A model generated the notes under the pieces. That model was given only the letters and a program-made list of their open reading frames with translations, was not told where the DNA came from and made no database searches. Below, in pieces: positions 1 to 8,434 of a DNA stretch of 61,837 nucleotides. Each line of letters begins with the position of its first letter. Position 1 is the stretch's first letter. The stretch is from Deltaproteobacteria bacterium (GTDB lineage: Bacteria; Desulfobacterota; Dissulfuribacteria; Dissulfuribacterales; JALVPX01), in NCBI GenBank assembly GCA_027023445.1, contig JALVVK010000015.1, positions 1 through 61,837 on the forward strand, in the 5' to 3' direction. The position numbers and the translations under genes are program-made.

Positions 1-51
1 GATTTCAAAGGTATGATGACAGCTGTTGCATGTAAATTCATGTATTGGCAT
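1..51 (-). CDS. FmdB-family zinc-ribbon protein, N-terminal 17 codons only
   Basis: The window opens inside a minus-strand gene whose first 17 codons read MPIHEFTCNSCHHTFEI. The MPIxEFxC start and a CxxC half-knuckle (C8, C11) are typical of the small FmdB/YwqA-like zinc-ribbon proteins, whose biochemical role is not established. The start is supported by AGGAGG eight bases upstream of the ATG. The second zinc knuckle would lie outside the window. It is too short for the ORF track. Family assignment rests on the N-terminal pattern alone. Confidence 0.7.
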   Translation of the reverse strand, partial: MPIHEFTCNSCHHTFEI

Positions 52-292
52 GATTAATTCCTCCTGGTACCGATCGGCCGCTTATGGTTGATAATTCCTG
101 CCTGTCCGGTTCGGTGTTCTCCATTCCTGATCCGGCATATAATATGGCCTTGCGGCACAGGTTTCAACCCGGATTTAGGGCAAAAGAGGAGAAATCAATG
201 CCAGGGGTGCGGAGCGGCGCATTGGCAAGAAATCCAGGCTAAACGAAACAGGGGATGGGGGCAATCTTACGCCCCTTCCTCAGCAGGGGAAA

Positions 293-511
293 TCAGGTAA
301 AATTGTCATTGTCAATGCCCGGTTTTGGATGGATCTCAAGGGTAAGGTGGGCGTTGTCCATGCGATCAACCGGGGTAAACATCTGGTAACCAGCCGCTTC
401 GGTGAACGCCTCAACGGCATCCACATTCTCTTCCTGCCTTGATTTTACCTCACAGGCATCATCTGCGAAATTGTGAAATCCGGCCAGCGATGTGGTAAAA
501 GTCTGGGGAAA
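293..511 (-). pseudogene. possible gene remnant or small ORF without a clear start
   Basis: On the minus strand an open frame of 72 codons runs between two TGA stops (512-514 and 293-295). Its composition is protein-like, ending in ...HLTLEIHPKPGIDNDNF. No ATG, GTG or TTG lies near its 5' end. An internal GTG at 422-424 has AGGAAG five bases upstream and would give a 43-residue peptide. I do not recognise the sequence. It could be the 3' part of a decayed gene or a short real gene upstream of the FmdB-like gene. The rest of 52-569 shows nothing further that I can name. Confidence 0.3.
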
Positions 512-569
512 TCACGGGCCTGCCAGGGCCTGACAAGTTAACAGATCATGAAACCAGAGGGCTCAAACC

Positions 570-1391
570 ATGGATAATGGATCAGTGAAACATACCTTTT
601 TTCTTGGAGTAGACATAGGCAATACCCACACGGTCATAGGCCTTTTCAAGGGTGTGGAGCTCCTCAGGACCTGGCGCATACGCACCCGAAAGGATGCCAC
701 GGAGGATGAATTATGGGCACTGTTATCACAGCTCATTCGAGAAGAAAACCTCATTGGGGAACGGATTGAAGATATTGTAATATGCTGTGTTGTTCCTCCT
801 CTTGTCGATCCATGGACAAGGCTTTCCGTTGCTCATTTCGGGCATGAGCCCCTTGTTATCAACTCCAGGACCCCTCTTGACATAAAGATAAAATATGAAA
901 GACCTTACGAACTTGGAGCTGATCGAATCGCCAACGCCATGGCTGCGTTCAGAAGGTACAAAAAGGCGGTTATAGTAGTGGATTATGGTACGGCTATTAC
1001 CTTTGATTGCATATCAACTCATGGAGAATACCTTGGAGGTGCGATCGCGCCGGGAATACAGCTCTCGGCCGAGGCGCTTTTCAAGGGTACTTCCAGGCTG
1101 CCCAGGGTGGACCTTTCCAGGGAACCAGGGGCCGTTATCGCCCAGGATACGGCCAGCGCAATCCAGGTCGGCCTGCTCTACGGATTCTCCGGCCTGACCG
1201 ACCGGATAGTGCGGGCCCTTGCCGAACAGTTTGATGACCGGCCAGAGGTAATAGCGACAGGAGGCCTGTCTTCGGTGATAGTGCCCTACTGCGAAACGGT
1301 AAAAAAGATTATCCCGAATCTGACACTTGAGGGAATAGCTGAAATCTATAAACAATTAACCTTCACGCAAAGTGCTGCTCCGCGCCATTAA
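570..1391 (+). CDS. coaX: type III pantothenate kinase
   Basis: Catalyses the first step of coenzyme A synthesis, ATP-dependent phosphorylation of pantothenate, in the cytosol. The 273 residues fit the CoaX length range. The ASKHA-fold phosphate-1 motif is DIGNTHTVIG at residues 15-24. The pantothenate-site GADR with the catalytic Asp is at 116-119. The phosphate-2 motif DYGTAITFD is at 138-146, followed by GGAIAPG at 156-162 and ATGG near the C-terminus. Type III kinases need a monovalent cation and are insensitive to CoA feedback. In many bacteria birA lies next to coaX, but it is absent here. The gene stands alone, and its stop is followed at once by repeat material. Confidence 0.95.
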   Translation: MDNGSVKHTFFLGVDIGNTHTVIGLFKGVELLRTWRIRTRKDATEDELWALLSQLIREENLIGERIEDIVICCVVPPLVDPWTRLSVAHFGHEPLVINSRTPLDIKIKYERPYELGADRIANAMAAFRRYKKAVIVVDYGTAITFDCISTHGEYLGGAIAPGIQLSAEALFKGTSRLPRVDLSREPGAVIAQDTASAIQVGLLYGFSGLTDRIVRALAEQFDDRPEVIATGGLSSVIVPYCETVKKIIPNLTLEGIAEIYKQLTFTQSAAPRH

Positions 1392-1392
1392 G

Positions 1393-1682
1393 CATGAAAA
1401 TGCTGAATGATAAACCCGGATTATGTACTTCAAGTGTCTGAGAAAATGATTTTGGTCGAATAATTAAAGACTTAGCCGCAATCCAGCCAGACACTTTGTT
1501 CGCCTAAAAGTGCGGTTTCCTCCAGTGTTATATCTCAGGTGTTTGAAGCCACCGGGCGGCATAATCCGGGATAAATGGTAAATTTTAAATTGAGGCAAAC
1601 AAGTTTTTATTAAATTCGGAAAGATATAAATAAGTTAGTGTCTGAATTTAACATTCAGGATTTACCATTTAACATGGTATTT
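1393..1682 (+). repeat. repeat A copy 1, split by an inserted repeat B
   Basis: Left part 1393-1414 (catgaaaatgctgaatgata) and right part 1571-1682 together match the intact A copies at 34596 and 58978. A core of GGCAAACAAGTTTTTATTAA is flanked by ends related to ATGTTRAATGRTAAATGGT and its reverse complement ACCATTTAACAT. A short piece at 1690-1726 matches repeat E. This explains most of the coaX-to-1744 gap. Confidence 0.75.
1415..1570 (+). repeat. repeat B copy 1 (MITE-like, 156 bp)
   Basis: Begins CCCGGATTATG and ends CATAATCCGGG, perfect 11-base terminal inverted repeats. Flanked on both sides by ATAAA (1410-1414 and 1571-1575). Its interior matches the reverse complement of 18882-19136, for example CTGAGAAAATGATTTTGGTC and GTTTCCTCCAGT. 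It has no coding capacity. Relative to copy 2 it lacks about 100 bp near one end. Confidence 0.75.
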
Positions 1683-1743
1683 TCAATGTATATCCATGGC
1701 TAATCAGAAAATGCATTTTCGGATAGAAATACACCCATCATCT

Positions 1744-2142
1744 TTAACCTTGAGCCTTTAACTTTGAGCTCTGAGCTGTCTGGCAGTCCATGATGGACTC
1801 GATTTTCCTGTTCAGCTCGGACAGGGCGAAAGGTTTGGGGATAAACCCCTTTATGCCATCTCTGACGGCCTGGTCCAGCTGGGAACTTTCAACATATCCG
1901 CTGGCCAGTATGGCCTTGATCCCGGGGTCCATTTCCTTGAGTCTGCGGAAGGCGTCAACCCCGCTCATTCCCGGCATCATGACATCCAGTAACACTATAT
2001 CCACCTGATCCCCGTAGGCGCTGTAATAATCCAGAGCGGCCTGACCACTGGAAACGGCATGGACCTCGTACCCTATGGACTCCAGCATTTCCTTGAGGAG
2101 ATCCCTTATCATGGGCTCGTCATCCACGACAAGTATCTTCAC
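1744..2142 (-). CDS. single-domain response regulator (CheY-like)
   Basis: A stand-alone receiver domain of 132 residues that would accept a phosphoryl group from a histidine kinase. Visible are the acidic pair D7-D8, phospho-acceptor D53 in LLDVMMPG, S81 and K103 in PKPF, so all receiver switch residues are present. I start it at GTG (2140-2142), because the longer ORF adds 90 residues with no domain character. No output domain follows, and no kinase is adjacent. The last residues (SSKLKAQG) are encoded by a piece of intergenic repeat C, suggesting that the original C-terminus was replaced or extended by the repeat. The partner is unknown. Confidence 0.85.
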   Translation of the reverse strand: MKILVVDDEPMIRDLLKEMLESIGYEVHAVSSGQAALDYYSAYGDQVDIVLLDVMMPGMSGVDAFRRLKEMDPGIKAILASGYVESSQLDQAVRDGIKGFIPKPFALSELNRKIESIMDCQTAQSSKLKAQG

Positions 2143-2596
2143 TTTGCCACGCTTCTTCTGGATATCCTTGGTAAAATTAAGAGATTTAAACGATGAATGT
2201 CTATATAAGAAATAATCCCGTTCCAGACAGGAGGGATGATAATTGTTTTCCCTGAATGACAAGTTGCCCTGCGCACTCCCCATTGTCGTTACCCCCGGAA
2301 CCTTACGCGAAAAAAATGTGCGCCATCCGGAAAATATGGCTTTCCCGGGCACACATGAAAGCTTCCCGGATTGGATCCGCAGACAGAAGCGGACGCATCC
2401 AGATTTTCCCAAAACTTAACTAATGAAATAAATTACAAAAACATGATTTTGGCTGATTTTTAATGAAATTATAGCTTAGAGAACGTCTTTTGGCAACTCT
2501 TTATCGCCATAAGATATAACTGTCTAAAATTGCCTGAAAAAAGAGTTTTCAAACGAAAAAAGCCTGAAAAAACGGAGGGATATGGATCTGAAAAAA
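2143..2596. other. intergenic region upstream of the response regulator
   Basis: The ORF track extends the response regulator through most of this stretch, but the translation looks non-coding. The sequence is AT-rich from about 2415 to 2595. It should hold the promoter of the minus-strand regulator and the 3' end of the waaA transcript. I see no convincing hairpin terminator or promoter hexamers. Confidence 0.4.
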
Positions 2597-3892
2597 TTAA
2601 TTGTCAGGGGCCTCCAGGACCTCCAGGAGCGCCTGTGCCTGACGGGTAGCGGCCCCGCGGGAGAGCTCCTTCAGCGCCCTTAAAGCGGCTCGTCCCATTT
2701 TTCCCCGCATGGTCTCATCCTGGAAAATATCACGCACATGTCTGCTGAGATCTGCCCCGTCATTGACAGTGATACCCCCTTCATAGCGCTCCATAAAGGC
2801 CTTTGCCTCTTCAAAGTTGTCCATGTGAGGGCCGAAAAACACCGGACATCCCCAGGCGGCAGGTTCCATGATATTCTGCCCCCCCCTTGGAACCAGGGAT
2901 CCACCCACAAATGCCGCAGTAGCAAGGCCATAGAGATCAAAAAGAGGACCTATGACGTCCACTACGACCACATCGGCGGAACGGGTCTCACCCAGGTCAA
3001 GTTTACTCCAGAGGACATATGAAATCTTTTCTGAACGAAGCCTTTTTTCCAGCTCTGGCACCAGACCAGGATGCCTTGGAACGGCAAAAAACACCATTTT
3101 GGGCCACTGTTTTTGCAGGTCAAGGTAGACCCTTATCACCTGCGACTCCTCTCCTGATCGGAGGCTGCCAGCCACAAAAACCTTTGAGGAAACAGGGATG
3201 TTCAGCCGTTCTCTGAGCGCATCCACCCTGGACGAATTCGGCCTTGTCAAAAGGCCTTCGAATTTGGCATTCCCGGTCACGGATATTCGCTCCTCCGGGG
3301 CGCCAAGGGCCTTGAGGCGTTCGGCATGCACCTCGGAGATGGCGCAAATCCGGCTAAAACCGGACAACAGGGGGGCGACCATTGATTTCAGCCTCATATA
3401 CCTCGGGAAGGATTTTACGGATATCCTTCCATTGAGCAAAACGGTTTTGCTGCCACTCAGGCGCATTGCCTGCAGCAGGTTGGGCCATAATTCCGTCTCA
3501 AGGGAGGCGTATACCCGGGGCTTCAACTGCTGAACCAGATGCTGAACCACCTGTGGAAAATCAAGGGGATAAGGGATAACGGAACAGCGCTCTCCAAGCG
3601 AAGACATAGCACGGGCAAAACCCGCAGGGGTGGTGGATGAAAGCAGGATGCGAAGATGCCGGCCGGGTAGCAGGCAATCCAGCGCCCTTACCATGGCCTC
3701 CGCTACTGACACCTCTCCCACTGATACTGCCTGGAGCCATATATCCTGCGGTCCAAGAGCGACCAGTTCAGGCGGAACATGCCCCAGACGCCCGGCCCAC
3801 ATCCCTTCTCCTTCCCATCTGGACCATGCCTCCAGGAACGGCCTGGCCAGTACATAGACGGCACCTGATAATTTTTCATACGCCTTTAGCAT
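2597..3892 (-). CDS. waaA: 3-deoxy-D-manno-octulosonic acid (Kdo) transferase
   Basis: Transfers Kdo from CMP-Kdo to lipid IV-A at the inner-membrane face, the first sugar step of LPS core assembly. The 431-residue length fits the WaaA/KdtA family. The catalytic Glu lies in QAVSVGEV near residue 60, and the C-terminal nucleotide-sugar half carries FAVPRHPG and IMEPAAWGCPVFFGP. I chose ATG 3892 over the upstream TTG and GTG, which gives a 17-base overlap with the end of rlmB. It is the last gene of the yicC-remA-gmk-rlmB-waaA run. The number of Kdo residues added cannot be judged from sequence. Confidence 0.93.
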   Translation of the reverse strand: MLKAYEKLSGAVYVLARPFLEAWSRWEGEGMWAGRLGHVPPELVALGPQDIWLQAVSVGEVSVAEAMVRALDCLLPGRHLRILLSSTTPAGFARAMSSLGERCSVIPYPLDFPQVVQHLVQQLKPRVYASLETELWPNLLQAMRLSGSKTVLLNGRISVKSFPRYMRLKSMVAPLLSGFSRICAISEVHAERLKALGAPEERISVTGNAKFEGLLTRPNSSRVDALRERLNIPVSSKVFVAGSLRSGEESQVIRVYLDLQKQWPKMVFFAVPRHPGLVPELEKRLRSEKISYVLWSKLDLGETRSADVVVVDVIGPLFDLYGLATAAFVGGSLVPRGGQNIMEPAAWGCPVFFGPHMDNFEEAKAFMERYEGGITVNDGADLSRHVRDIFQDETMRGKMGRAALRALKELSRGAATRQAQALLEVLEAPDN

Positions 3893-4664
3893 GACTGTCA
3901 CCAAATCCCGCGCTTTTCCCCTTGCGATCCTGCCTCAGGGCCTCGTAAAGAAAGACCGTGGCCGCTGCGGAAACATTCAGGGAATCCACCGGCCTGCAGG
4001 AGGGAATCCTGAGCATAATATCACATGTCTGCCTTACAAGCTTCCTGAGCCCCGTACCCTCTGAACCCAAGACCATCACGGAATTTCCGGAGATGTCGGC
4101 ATCCCACAGTGCCTTGTCTGCCCCTGGATGAAGTCCGAAGACCCAGAAGTGACCGTCTTTTAGGATCTTCAAGGCACGAACCAGGTTGGACACGGTACAT
4201 ACCCTGACATGAACCGCAAGACCCGCGGAGGCCTTTATCACAGTACCGTTTACCTGGGCTGATCCCCTTTTTTGAAGCAGAACAAAACCGCCTGGTGCCA
4301 GGGCCGCCACGGAACGCAAAATGGCACCAAGGTTCCTTGGATCCGTAATCTGGTCGCAGGCGACAACGGTCGTCTGTTTTTGGGTTTGTCCTGAGGACAG
4401 GATACTGTTTAAATCCGACTTCCACACCGGAGACACAAGGGCAACCACCCCCTGATGCACTGCCTCCGGGAGGACACTGCCAGCAGGAAACACCTTTACC
4501 CTCGAAATCTCAATCCCTCTGGAGGAAGCCAGATCCAGTAACCTTGCCTGATGGGCCTTTTTGCCAAACGATGGCAGGGCCGATATCCCGTGGACGGAAT
4601 CCGGCCTGGCCTTTAAAAACTCCTCCACTGGATGAGTCCCCCAGATCGGGACTAAATCTTCCAT
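3876..4664 (-). CDS. rlmB: 23S rRNA (guanosine-2'-O-)-methyltransferase, SpoU/TrmH family
   Basis: A 262-residue SPOUT methyltransferase with an N-terminal substrate-binding region (WGTHPVEEFL at the start) and the C-terminal knotted domain. Motif 1 is DQITDPRNLGAILRS with the conserved Asn and Arg, motif 2 VLGSEGTGL, and motif 3 IPSCRPVDSLNVSAAATVFL. The layout matches RlmB, which methylates G2251 of 23S rRNA, but other TrmH-type enzymes have the same motifs and the exact target is inferred. It overlaps the 3' end of gmk by 13 bases, implying translational coupling. Confidence 0.85.
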   Translation of the reverse strand: MEDLVPIWGTHPVEEFLKARPDSVHGISALPSFGKKAHQARLLDLASSRGIEISRVKVFPAGSVLPEAVHQGVVALVSPVWKSDLNSILSSGQTQKQTTVVACDQITDPRNLGAILRSVAALAPGGFVLLQKRGSAQVNGTVIKASAGLAVHVRVCTVSNLVRALKILKDGHFWVFGLHPGADKALWDADISGNSVMVLGSEGTGLRKLVRQTCDIMLRIPSCRPVDSLNVSAAATVFLYEALRQDRKGKSAGFGDSHAKGV

Positions 4665-5245
4665 TTGCTCAAGACCCTCTGCGCCCTCAGCCTCCTGGCC
4701 CTGATTATGGCCTTAAGATCCTCAAGTGCCCGGGGCAGTTCGTCGTTTATTACCACGTAATCATAATCAGGTGCGGACCTGACCTCCAGCCCGGCGTTTT
4801 CCAGCCTGATGCGCAGCCTTTCGGCGTCTTCCGTGCCCCTTGCCCTCAGACGCTCCTCCAGCGCTGCCATGGACGGAGGGAGTATGAAAACAAGAACAGC
4901 TCCGGGAAACCGCTCTCTTACCTGTCTCGCGCCCTGTACATCAATGTCCAGCAGTACATCCCTTCCCGCCTCCAGGCACGAGAAGACCTCCCTGCTGCTT
5001 GTGCCGTAGCAATTTCCGTGCACCGTGGCCCATTCCAGGAATTCACCACGGGAAACCATTTCGTCAAATTTCATCCGGGAGACAAAATGGTAATCCCGCC
5101 CATCCACCTCGTTTTTTCTGGGTGGCCGGGTGGTATGAGACACGGAAAAATCTATATCGGGAACCTCTTTCAGGAGCATTTCGCACAAGGTTGTTTTCCC
5201 GGTACCTGAAGGGGCTGATATGACGAATAAATCTCCCTGAGCCAT
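4652..5245 (-). CDS. gmk: guanylate kinase
   Basis: Phosphorylates GMP to GDP with ATP in purine nucleotide metabolism. The 197 residues show the P-loop SAPSGTGKTTLC near residue 10, the GMP-binding region SVSHTTRPPRKNEVDGRDYHF, and LDIDVQGARQVR, all diagnostic of GMK. It sits downstream of remA (9-base gap) and overlaps rlmB. It ends in TAG, one of several natural TAG stops here, which bears on the glnE question. Confidence 0.96.
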   Translation of the reverse strand: MAQGDLFVISAPSGTGKTTLCEMLLKEVPDIDFSVSHTTRPPRKNEVDGRDYHFVSRMKFDEMVSRGEFLEWATVHGNCYGTSSREVFSCLEAGRDVLLDIDVQGARQVRERFPGAVLVFILPPSMAALEERLRARGTEDAERLRIRLENAGLEVRSAPDYDYVVINDELPRALEDLKAIIRARRLRAQRVLSKWKI

Positions 5246-5254
5246 AATATTGTT

Positions 5255-5539
5255 CTAATATTTGGGATCCTTTTCCTCTATCTTGGTCAGAAGGTCAGAG
5301 CTTAATCTTTGGGCAATGGTTTCCGCCTGAATTGCGGACAATATGACGTGGTCGCTGTCCGTAATGATGATTGACCTGGTCCTTCTTCCCTGGGTGGCGT
5401 CAATCAACTTGCTGTTGGTCTTTGCCTCTTCCCTGAGTCTCTTCATGGGTGCGGATGAAGGATTGACTATTGCCACTATCCTGTCAGTCACGATGGAGTT
5501 ACCAAAGCCTATGTTCAGCAATTTGCATTTACAACTCAT
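5255..5539 (-). CDS. remA: RemA/DUF370-family regulatory protein
   Basis: A protein of about 94 residues with the conserved opening [11 protein letters not shown], the central [13 protein letters not shown] and the block [25 protein letters not shown] (quoted in pieces). In Bacillus RemA is a DNA-binding regulator of biofilm matrix genes. In proteobacteria the role is undefined, but the position between yicC and gmk is widely kept. Start chosen at ATG 5539, eight bases after AGGAG, rather than the GTG just before it. The N-terminus MSCKCK with two Cys is a few residues longer than usual. Confidence 0.88.
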   Translation of the reverse strand: MSCKCKLLNIGFGNSIVTDRIVAIVNPSSAPMKRLREEAKTNSKLIDATQGRRTRSIIITDSDHVILSAIQAETIAQRLSSDLLTKIEEKDPKY

Positions 5540-5706
5540 CACCCTTTCTCCTGTAATTTGTCAATTTATAAACAAAAAACTTTTCACTAACATGTTGGAA
5601 ACAGCATTGCATCTCTGGTAAACATGCATTGCCACATCCCGGAACACGCAACGCATTATCCGGAAAGTAAGGTCAATTTTATATAAATAAGGGCCGACAG
5701 CAAAAA

Positions 5707-6588
5707 TTAAACCAGATTTTGCACCTGTTCCCGGATCTTTTCCAGTTCGGCCTTAATATCCACCACGATGGAGGATATCTTCGCGTCAGCGGATTTTACT
5801 CCCATTGTGTTTACCTCTCTGAAAATTTCCTGGAGCAGAAAATCGAGTTTTCTTCCGACCAGGCCACTTGATTTTAACAGTGCCCTGAACTGGTTAACAT
5901 GGCTGTCCGCGCGCACCCGTTCCTCGGTAATATCAAGTCGATCTGCAAGAATCGCCGCCTCCTGCGCCACCCTTGCCTGATCCAGGGCCTGGCCTTCAAG
6001 GAGTTTGCCGAGACGCTCAATCAGGGCCTCCTGCGCACGGACCGTGTGCTGGTCCGCGCGTTCCCCCACGCCGGCCAGCATTGCCGAGATGCCTGATATC
6101 CTTTTCATGATATCTGCAGCCAGATTTTCTCCTTCCCTCTCTGACATGGAGTTAGCCATATCCAGCAGCTCATCAAGCGGAGAGCATATCATCCCCCATA
6201 GAACATCCGCGTCCATATCTCTTTCCCTGGGCCGTATCACGTCTTTCAGGTTGGCAAGGACAAAAGGCAGATCAACTTTTCCTGATAAACCCGCATCGCC
6301 TGACAGCTGTTCGCAGGTTCGAATATACGCCTTTGCCAGGCCCACGTCCGGTTCAAAGTCCACCGGCGCCATTTCCCCCAGATCCAGCATGATATTAAGA
6401 TCAATTCTGCCCCTTAACAGCCTGGCCTGAACCGTCTTCCTTATCCGGTCTTCCAGTGGAACCAGCCACCTTGGCACGCGCAGGGAGACATCACAGTATC
6501 TTCCGTTGACCGAACGAAGCTCCATGGAACAGAACCAGCCGTCCCCATATTTCCTGACCGATGCGTAGGTGGTCATACTCCGAGGCAT
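5707..6588 (-). CDS. yicC: YicC family endoribonuclease
   Basis: A 293-residue protein matching the two-part YicC family. The N-terminal domain begins MPRSMTTYAS and carries ELRSVNGRYCDVSLRVP and ARLLRGRIDL. The C-terminal block includes SHVNQFRALLKS, GRKLDFLLQEIFREVNTMG and KSADAKISSIVVDIKAELEKIREQVQN (in pieces). E. coli YicC is an endoribonuclease involved in small-RNA turnover. Start moved to ATG 6588 because AGGAGG lies eight bases upstream; the track adds 30 non-family residues. Followed after about 170 bases by remA. Confidence 0.93.
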   Translation of the reverse strand: MPRSMTTYASVRKYGDGWFCSMELRSVNGRYCDVSLRVPRWLVPLEDRIRKTVQARLLRGRIDLNIMLDLGEMAPVDFEPDVGLAKAYIRTCEQLSGDAGLSGKVDLPFVLANLKDVIRPRERDMDADVLWGMICSPLDELLDMANSMSEREGENLAADIMKRISGISAMLAGVGERADQHTVRAQEALIERLGKLLEGQALDQARVAQEAAILADRLDITEERVRADSHVNQFRALLKSSGLVGRKLDFLLQEIFREVNTMGVKSADAKISSIVVDIKAELEKIREQVQNLV

Positions 6589-6776
6589 AAGCAACCCTCC
6601 TGATATTCCGGCTGCTCCTGATACATAAGGAGTCAGGGCAGCGCAAGATTTAACATTTGTCCCGTGGTCGTCCTGCAAATCGGTTCACGACACGTAAGGG
6701 CCGACTATACCGCGGCCGCGGATATTTGCCAGGCAAAAAAACACCTGCGGACAAGCCCGGATTATGCCATGAATTG

Positions 6777-7310
6777 TCATACTTCAGCATTTCTTCGCTG
6801 TGACATGTAGTTATCTCTCATCCGGTTCCAGAGGGAAATGGCTTCACTGGATGCGTAATCCGGATAGGTCCAGGGCAGAGGGTTGAACGATCCTGCGGTA
6901 TATACAAGGGTGAGATCAGCAAAAATTCCCTTTCCAAGATAGATTCTGTGGGTATAATTCTTGCCGCTTGCAAGTACCAGGCGCTCTGCGGTAAGGATTC
7001 CAGGGTCAATATTAACCAGTCTCTTATTCTCTTTGCTCAGTTCAGCCTCGATCTTCAGGGTCTGGTGCTTTACTTCCACCAGTTCACCCTGGTCTATCAG
7101 CCTGGCGCAACCGAAAAAACGCCTTTTCAGGTCAGAACCGAATTCACGTTCATAGTATGTAGTATAGTCAAAGGGCATAAGAGGACCTTTGAAATCACAG
7201 GGACCGTACAGGCCTGTCAGCATTTCAAAAGCCCTGTCGATAATTCCGGATTCCCGGGCAAAAATACTGAAAACAAGCTTTGCTCTGGGAGGGATCTTAG
7301 GGATACTCAT
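6777..7310 (-). CDS. DUF4416 family protein
   Basis: A 177-residue protein with the conserved features of DUF4416: FDYTTYYEREFG, the core RLVNIDPGILTAERLVLASGKN, HRIYLGKGIFADLTLVY, and the C-terminal WTYPDY followed by RMRDNY. The function is unknown. The family is common in Desulfobacterota and other anaerobes. Start placed at ATG 7310, preceded by GGAGGCGGGG. It is the last gene downstream of the heptose cluster, separated from rfaE1 by repeat C, and no partner is suggested beyond that context. Confidence 0.85.
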   Translation of the reverse strand: MSIPKIPPRAKLVFSIFARESGIIDRAFEMLTGLYGPCDFKGPLMPFDYTTYYEREFGSDLKRRFFGCARLIDQGELVEVKHQTLKIEAELSKENKRLVNIDPGILTAERLVLASGKNYTHRIYLGKGIFADLTLVYTAGSFNPLPWTYPDYASSEAISLWNRMRDNYMSQRRNAEV

Positions 7311-7340
7311 GAAAATTACCCCGCCTCCATGATTCGCAGT

Positions 7341-7440
7341 GAAAAGACAAAGGCTCAAAGGTCAAGATCCCAATGGTTAAGGCAAAAAACATCTGTCATC
7401 TTTTCTTTGAGTTTCCCGCCTTGAGCCTTGATCTTTAAAG
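7341..7440. repeat. repeat C copy 1, imperfect inverted repeat
   Basis: AAGGCTCAAAGGTCAAGATC and CCTTGAGCCTTGATCTTTA face each other around a core GGCAAAAAACATCTGTCATC. The same core recurs at 31844. The stem could act as a terminator or processing hairpin after rfaE1, whose last codons it overlaps. Confidence 0.6.
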
Positions 7441-8430
7441 GTTTTTCCCGCAGGCAACAGATATTTTCTGAACCAACTCATCCAGACTGACCGTCGCGGT
7501 TCCCACCTTGCCCACAGCAATGCCTGCGGCCAGGTTGGCAAGATAGGCGGCCATGGGAAGATCGAGGCCCGCTACCACACCCAGGGCCATGGTCGCGATT
7601 ACGGTATCGCCCGCCCCGGTCACATCGAACACCTCCCTTGCCATGGTGGGAATGGTAAAGATGCTGCCATCTTCACCCCAGAGGGCCATGCCGTGTTTTC
7701 CCCTGGTAATCAGTACCCCCTTCGCGTTGGATGCTACCTTGATCCGATCCGCTATTTCCTGCAGGCCGGCGCCTTCGGCAAGGGAGATCCCTGCCATGGC
7801 TTCCGCTTCTTTTTCATTGGGAGTGACCACGGTAACTCCATTGTAAAGACCAACATTAGATGGTTTTGGATCAACAAGAAGGGGGATGGACCTTGTTTCA
7901 GACACCGAGGTCAGAATCTGCATCAGCCTGGCCGACACGACTCCTTTGGCGTAGTCCGAGACAATAATGCCATCGACGGATTGCGCCACCTTTCCCGCCA
8001 TGACCTCAAGGCTGCGTGATTCCGGCTCTTTCGGCTTCCCGTTTGATTCCCTGTCCACGCGGACAACCTGCTGCCCCCTGGCAATTATCCTGGTCTTTAA
8101 AATGGTGGGGGCATCTTCCAGGCTGATTGTCTGGCAGTCAATTCCCCTGGCCCGCGCCAGATCCTGAAAAGTACGGCCCATGTCGTCCTTTCCAAGAGTG
8201 CCGCACAGCGTGACCTTTACGCCAAGATCCCTGAGATTGTTGGCCACATTGGCCGCGCCCCCGAGAAGCAGGGTTTCGTTATGGACCTCCACCACGGGTA
8301 CCGGTGCCTCGGGAGAGATCCTTGAAACCTCACCCCAGACAAACTGATCCACCATTAGGTCGCCCACAACGAGGATGTGCCTGGAACCGGCGCGCTCAAG
8401 CGCTTCCAGTAACTGCCTGCCATCAACCAT
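7435..8430 (-). CDS. rfaE1: D-glycero-beta-D-manno-heptose-7-phosphate kinase
   Basis: Phosphorylates heptose 7-phosphate at C1 on the way to ADP-heptose for the LPS inner core. A 331-residue PfkB/ribokinase fold: ILVVGDLMVDQFVWGEVSRISPEAP (in pieces) near the N-terminus, LLGGAANVANNL, VVTPNEKEAEAM, and the C-terminal catalytic DVTGAGDTVIA. It lacks the nucleotidyltransferase domain of HldE, so a separate adenylyltransferase (RfaE2) is expected elsewhere. Start ATG 8430 has GAGAGGT upstream and follows the Trm112-like gene by four bases. Confidence 0.92.
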   Translation of the reverse strand: MVDGRQLLEALERAGSRHILVVGDLMVDQFVWGEVSRISPEAPVPVVEVHNETLLLGGAANVANNLRDLGVKVTLCGTLGKDDMGRTFQDLARARGIDCQTISLEDAPTILKTRIIARGQQVVRVDRESNGKPKEPESRSLEVMAGKVAQSVDGIIVSDYAKGVVSARLMQILTSVSETRSIPLLVDPKPSNVGLYNGVTVVTPNEKEAEAMAGISLAEGAGLQEIADRIKVASNAKGVLITRGKHGMALWGEDGSIFTIPTMAREVFDVTGAGDTVIATMALGVVAGLDLPMAAYLANLAAGIAVGKVGTATVSLDELVQKISVACGKNL

Positions 8431-8434
8431 ATAA

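Noticed and set aside
2143-2412. N-terminal 90-residue extension of the response regulator in the ORF track
   Set aside because: No domain character; the receiver domain begins exactly at the GTG at 2140-2142.
6710-6721. Perfect palindrome CCGCGGCCGCGG
   Set aside because: Isolated 12-bp GC palindrome with no partner site or adjacent motif; probably chance.
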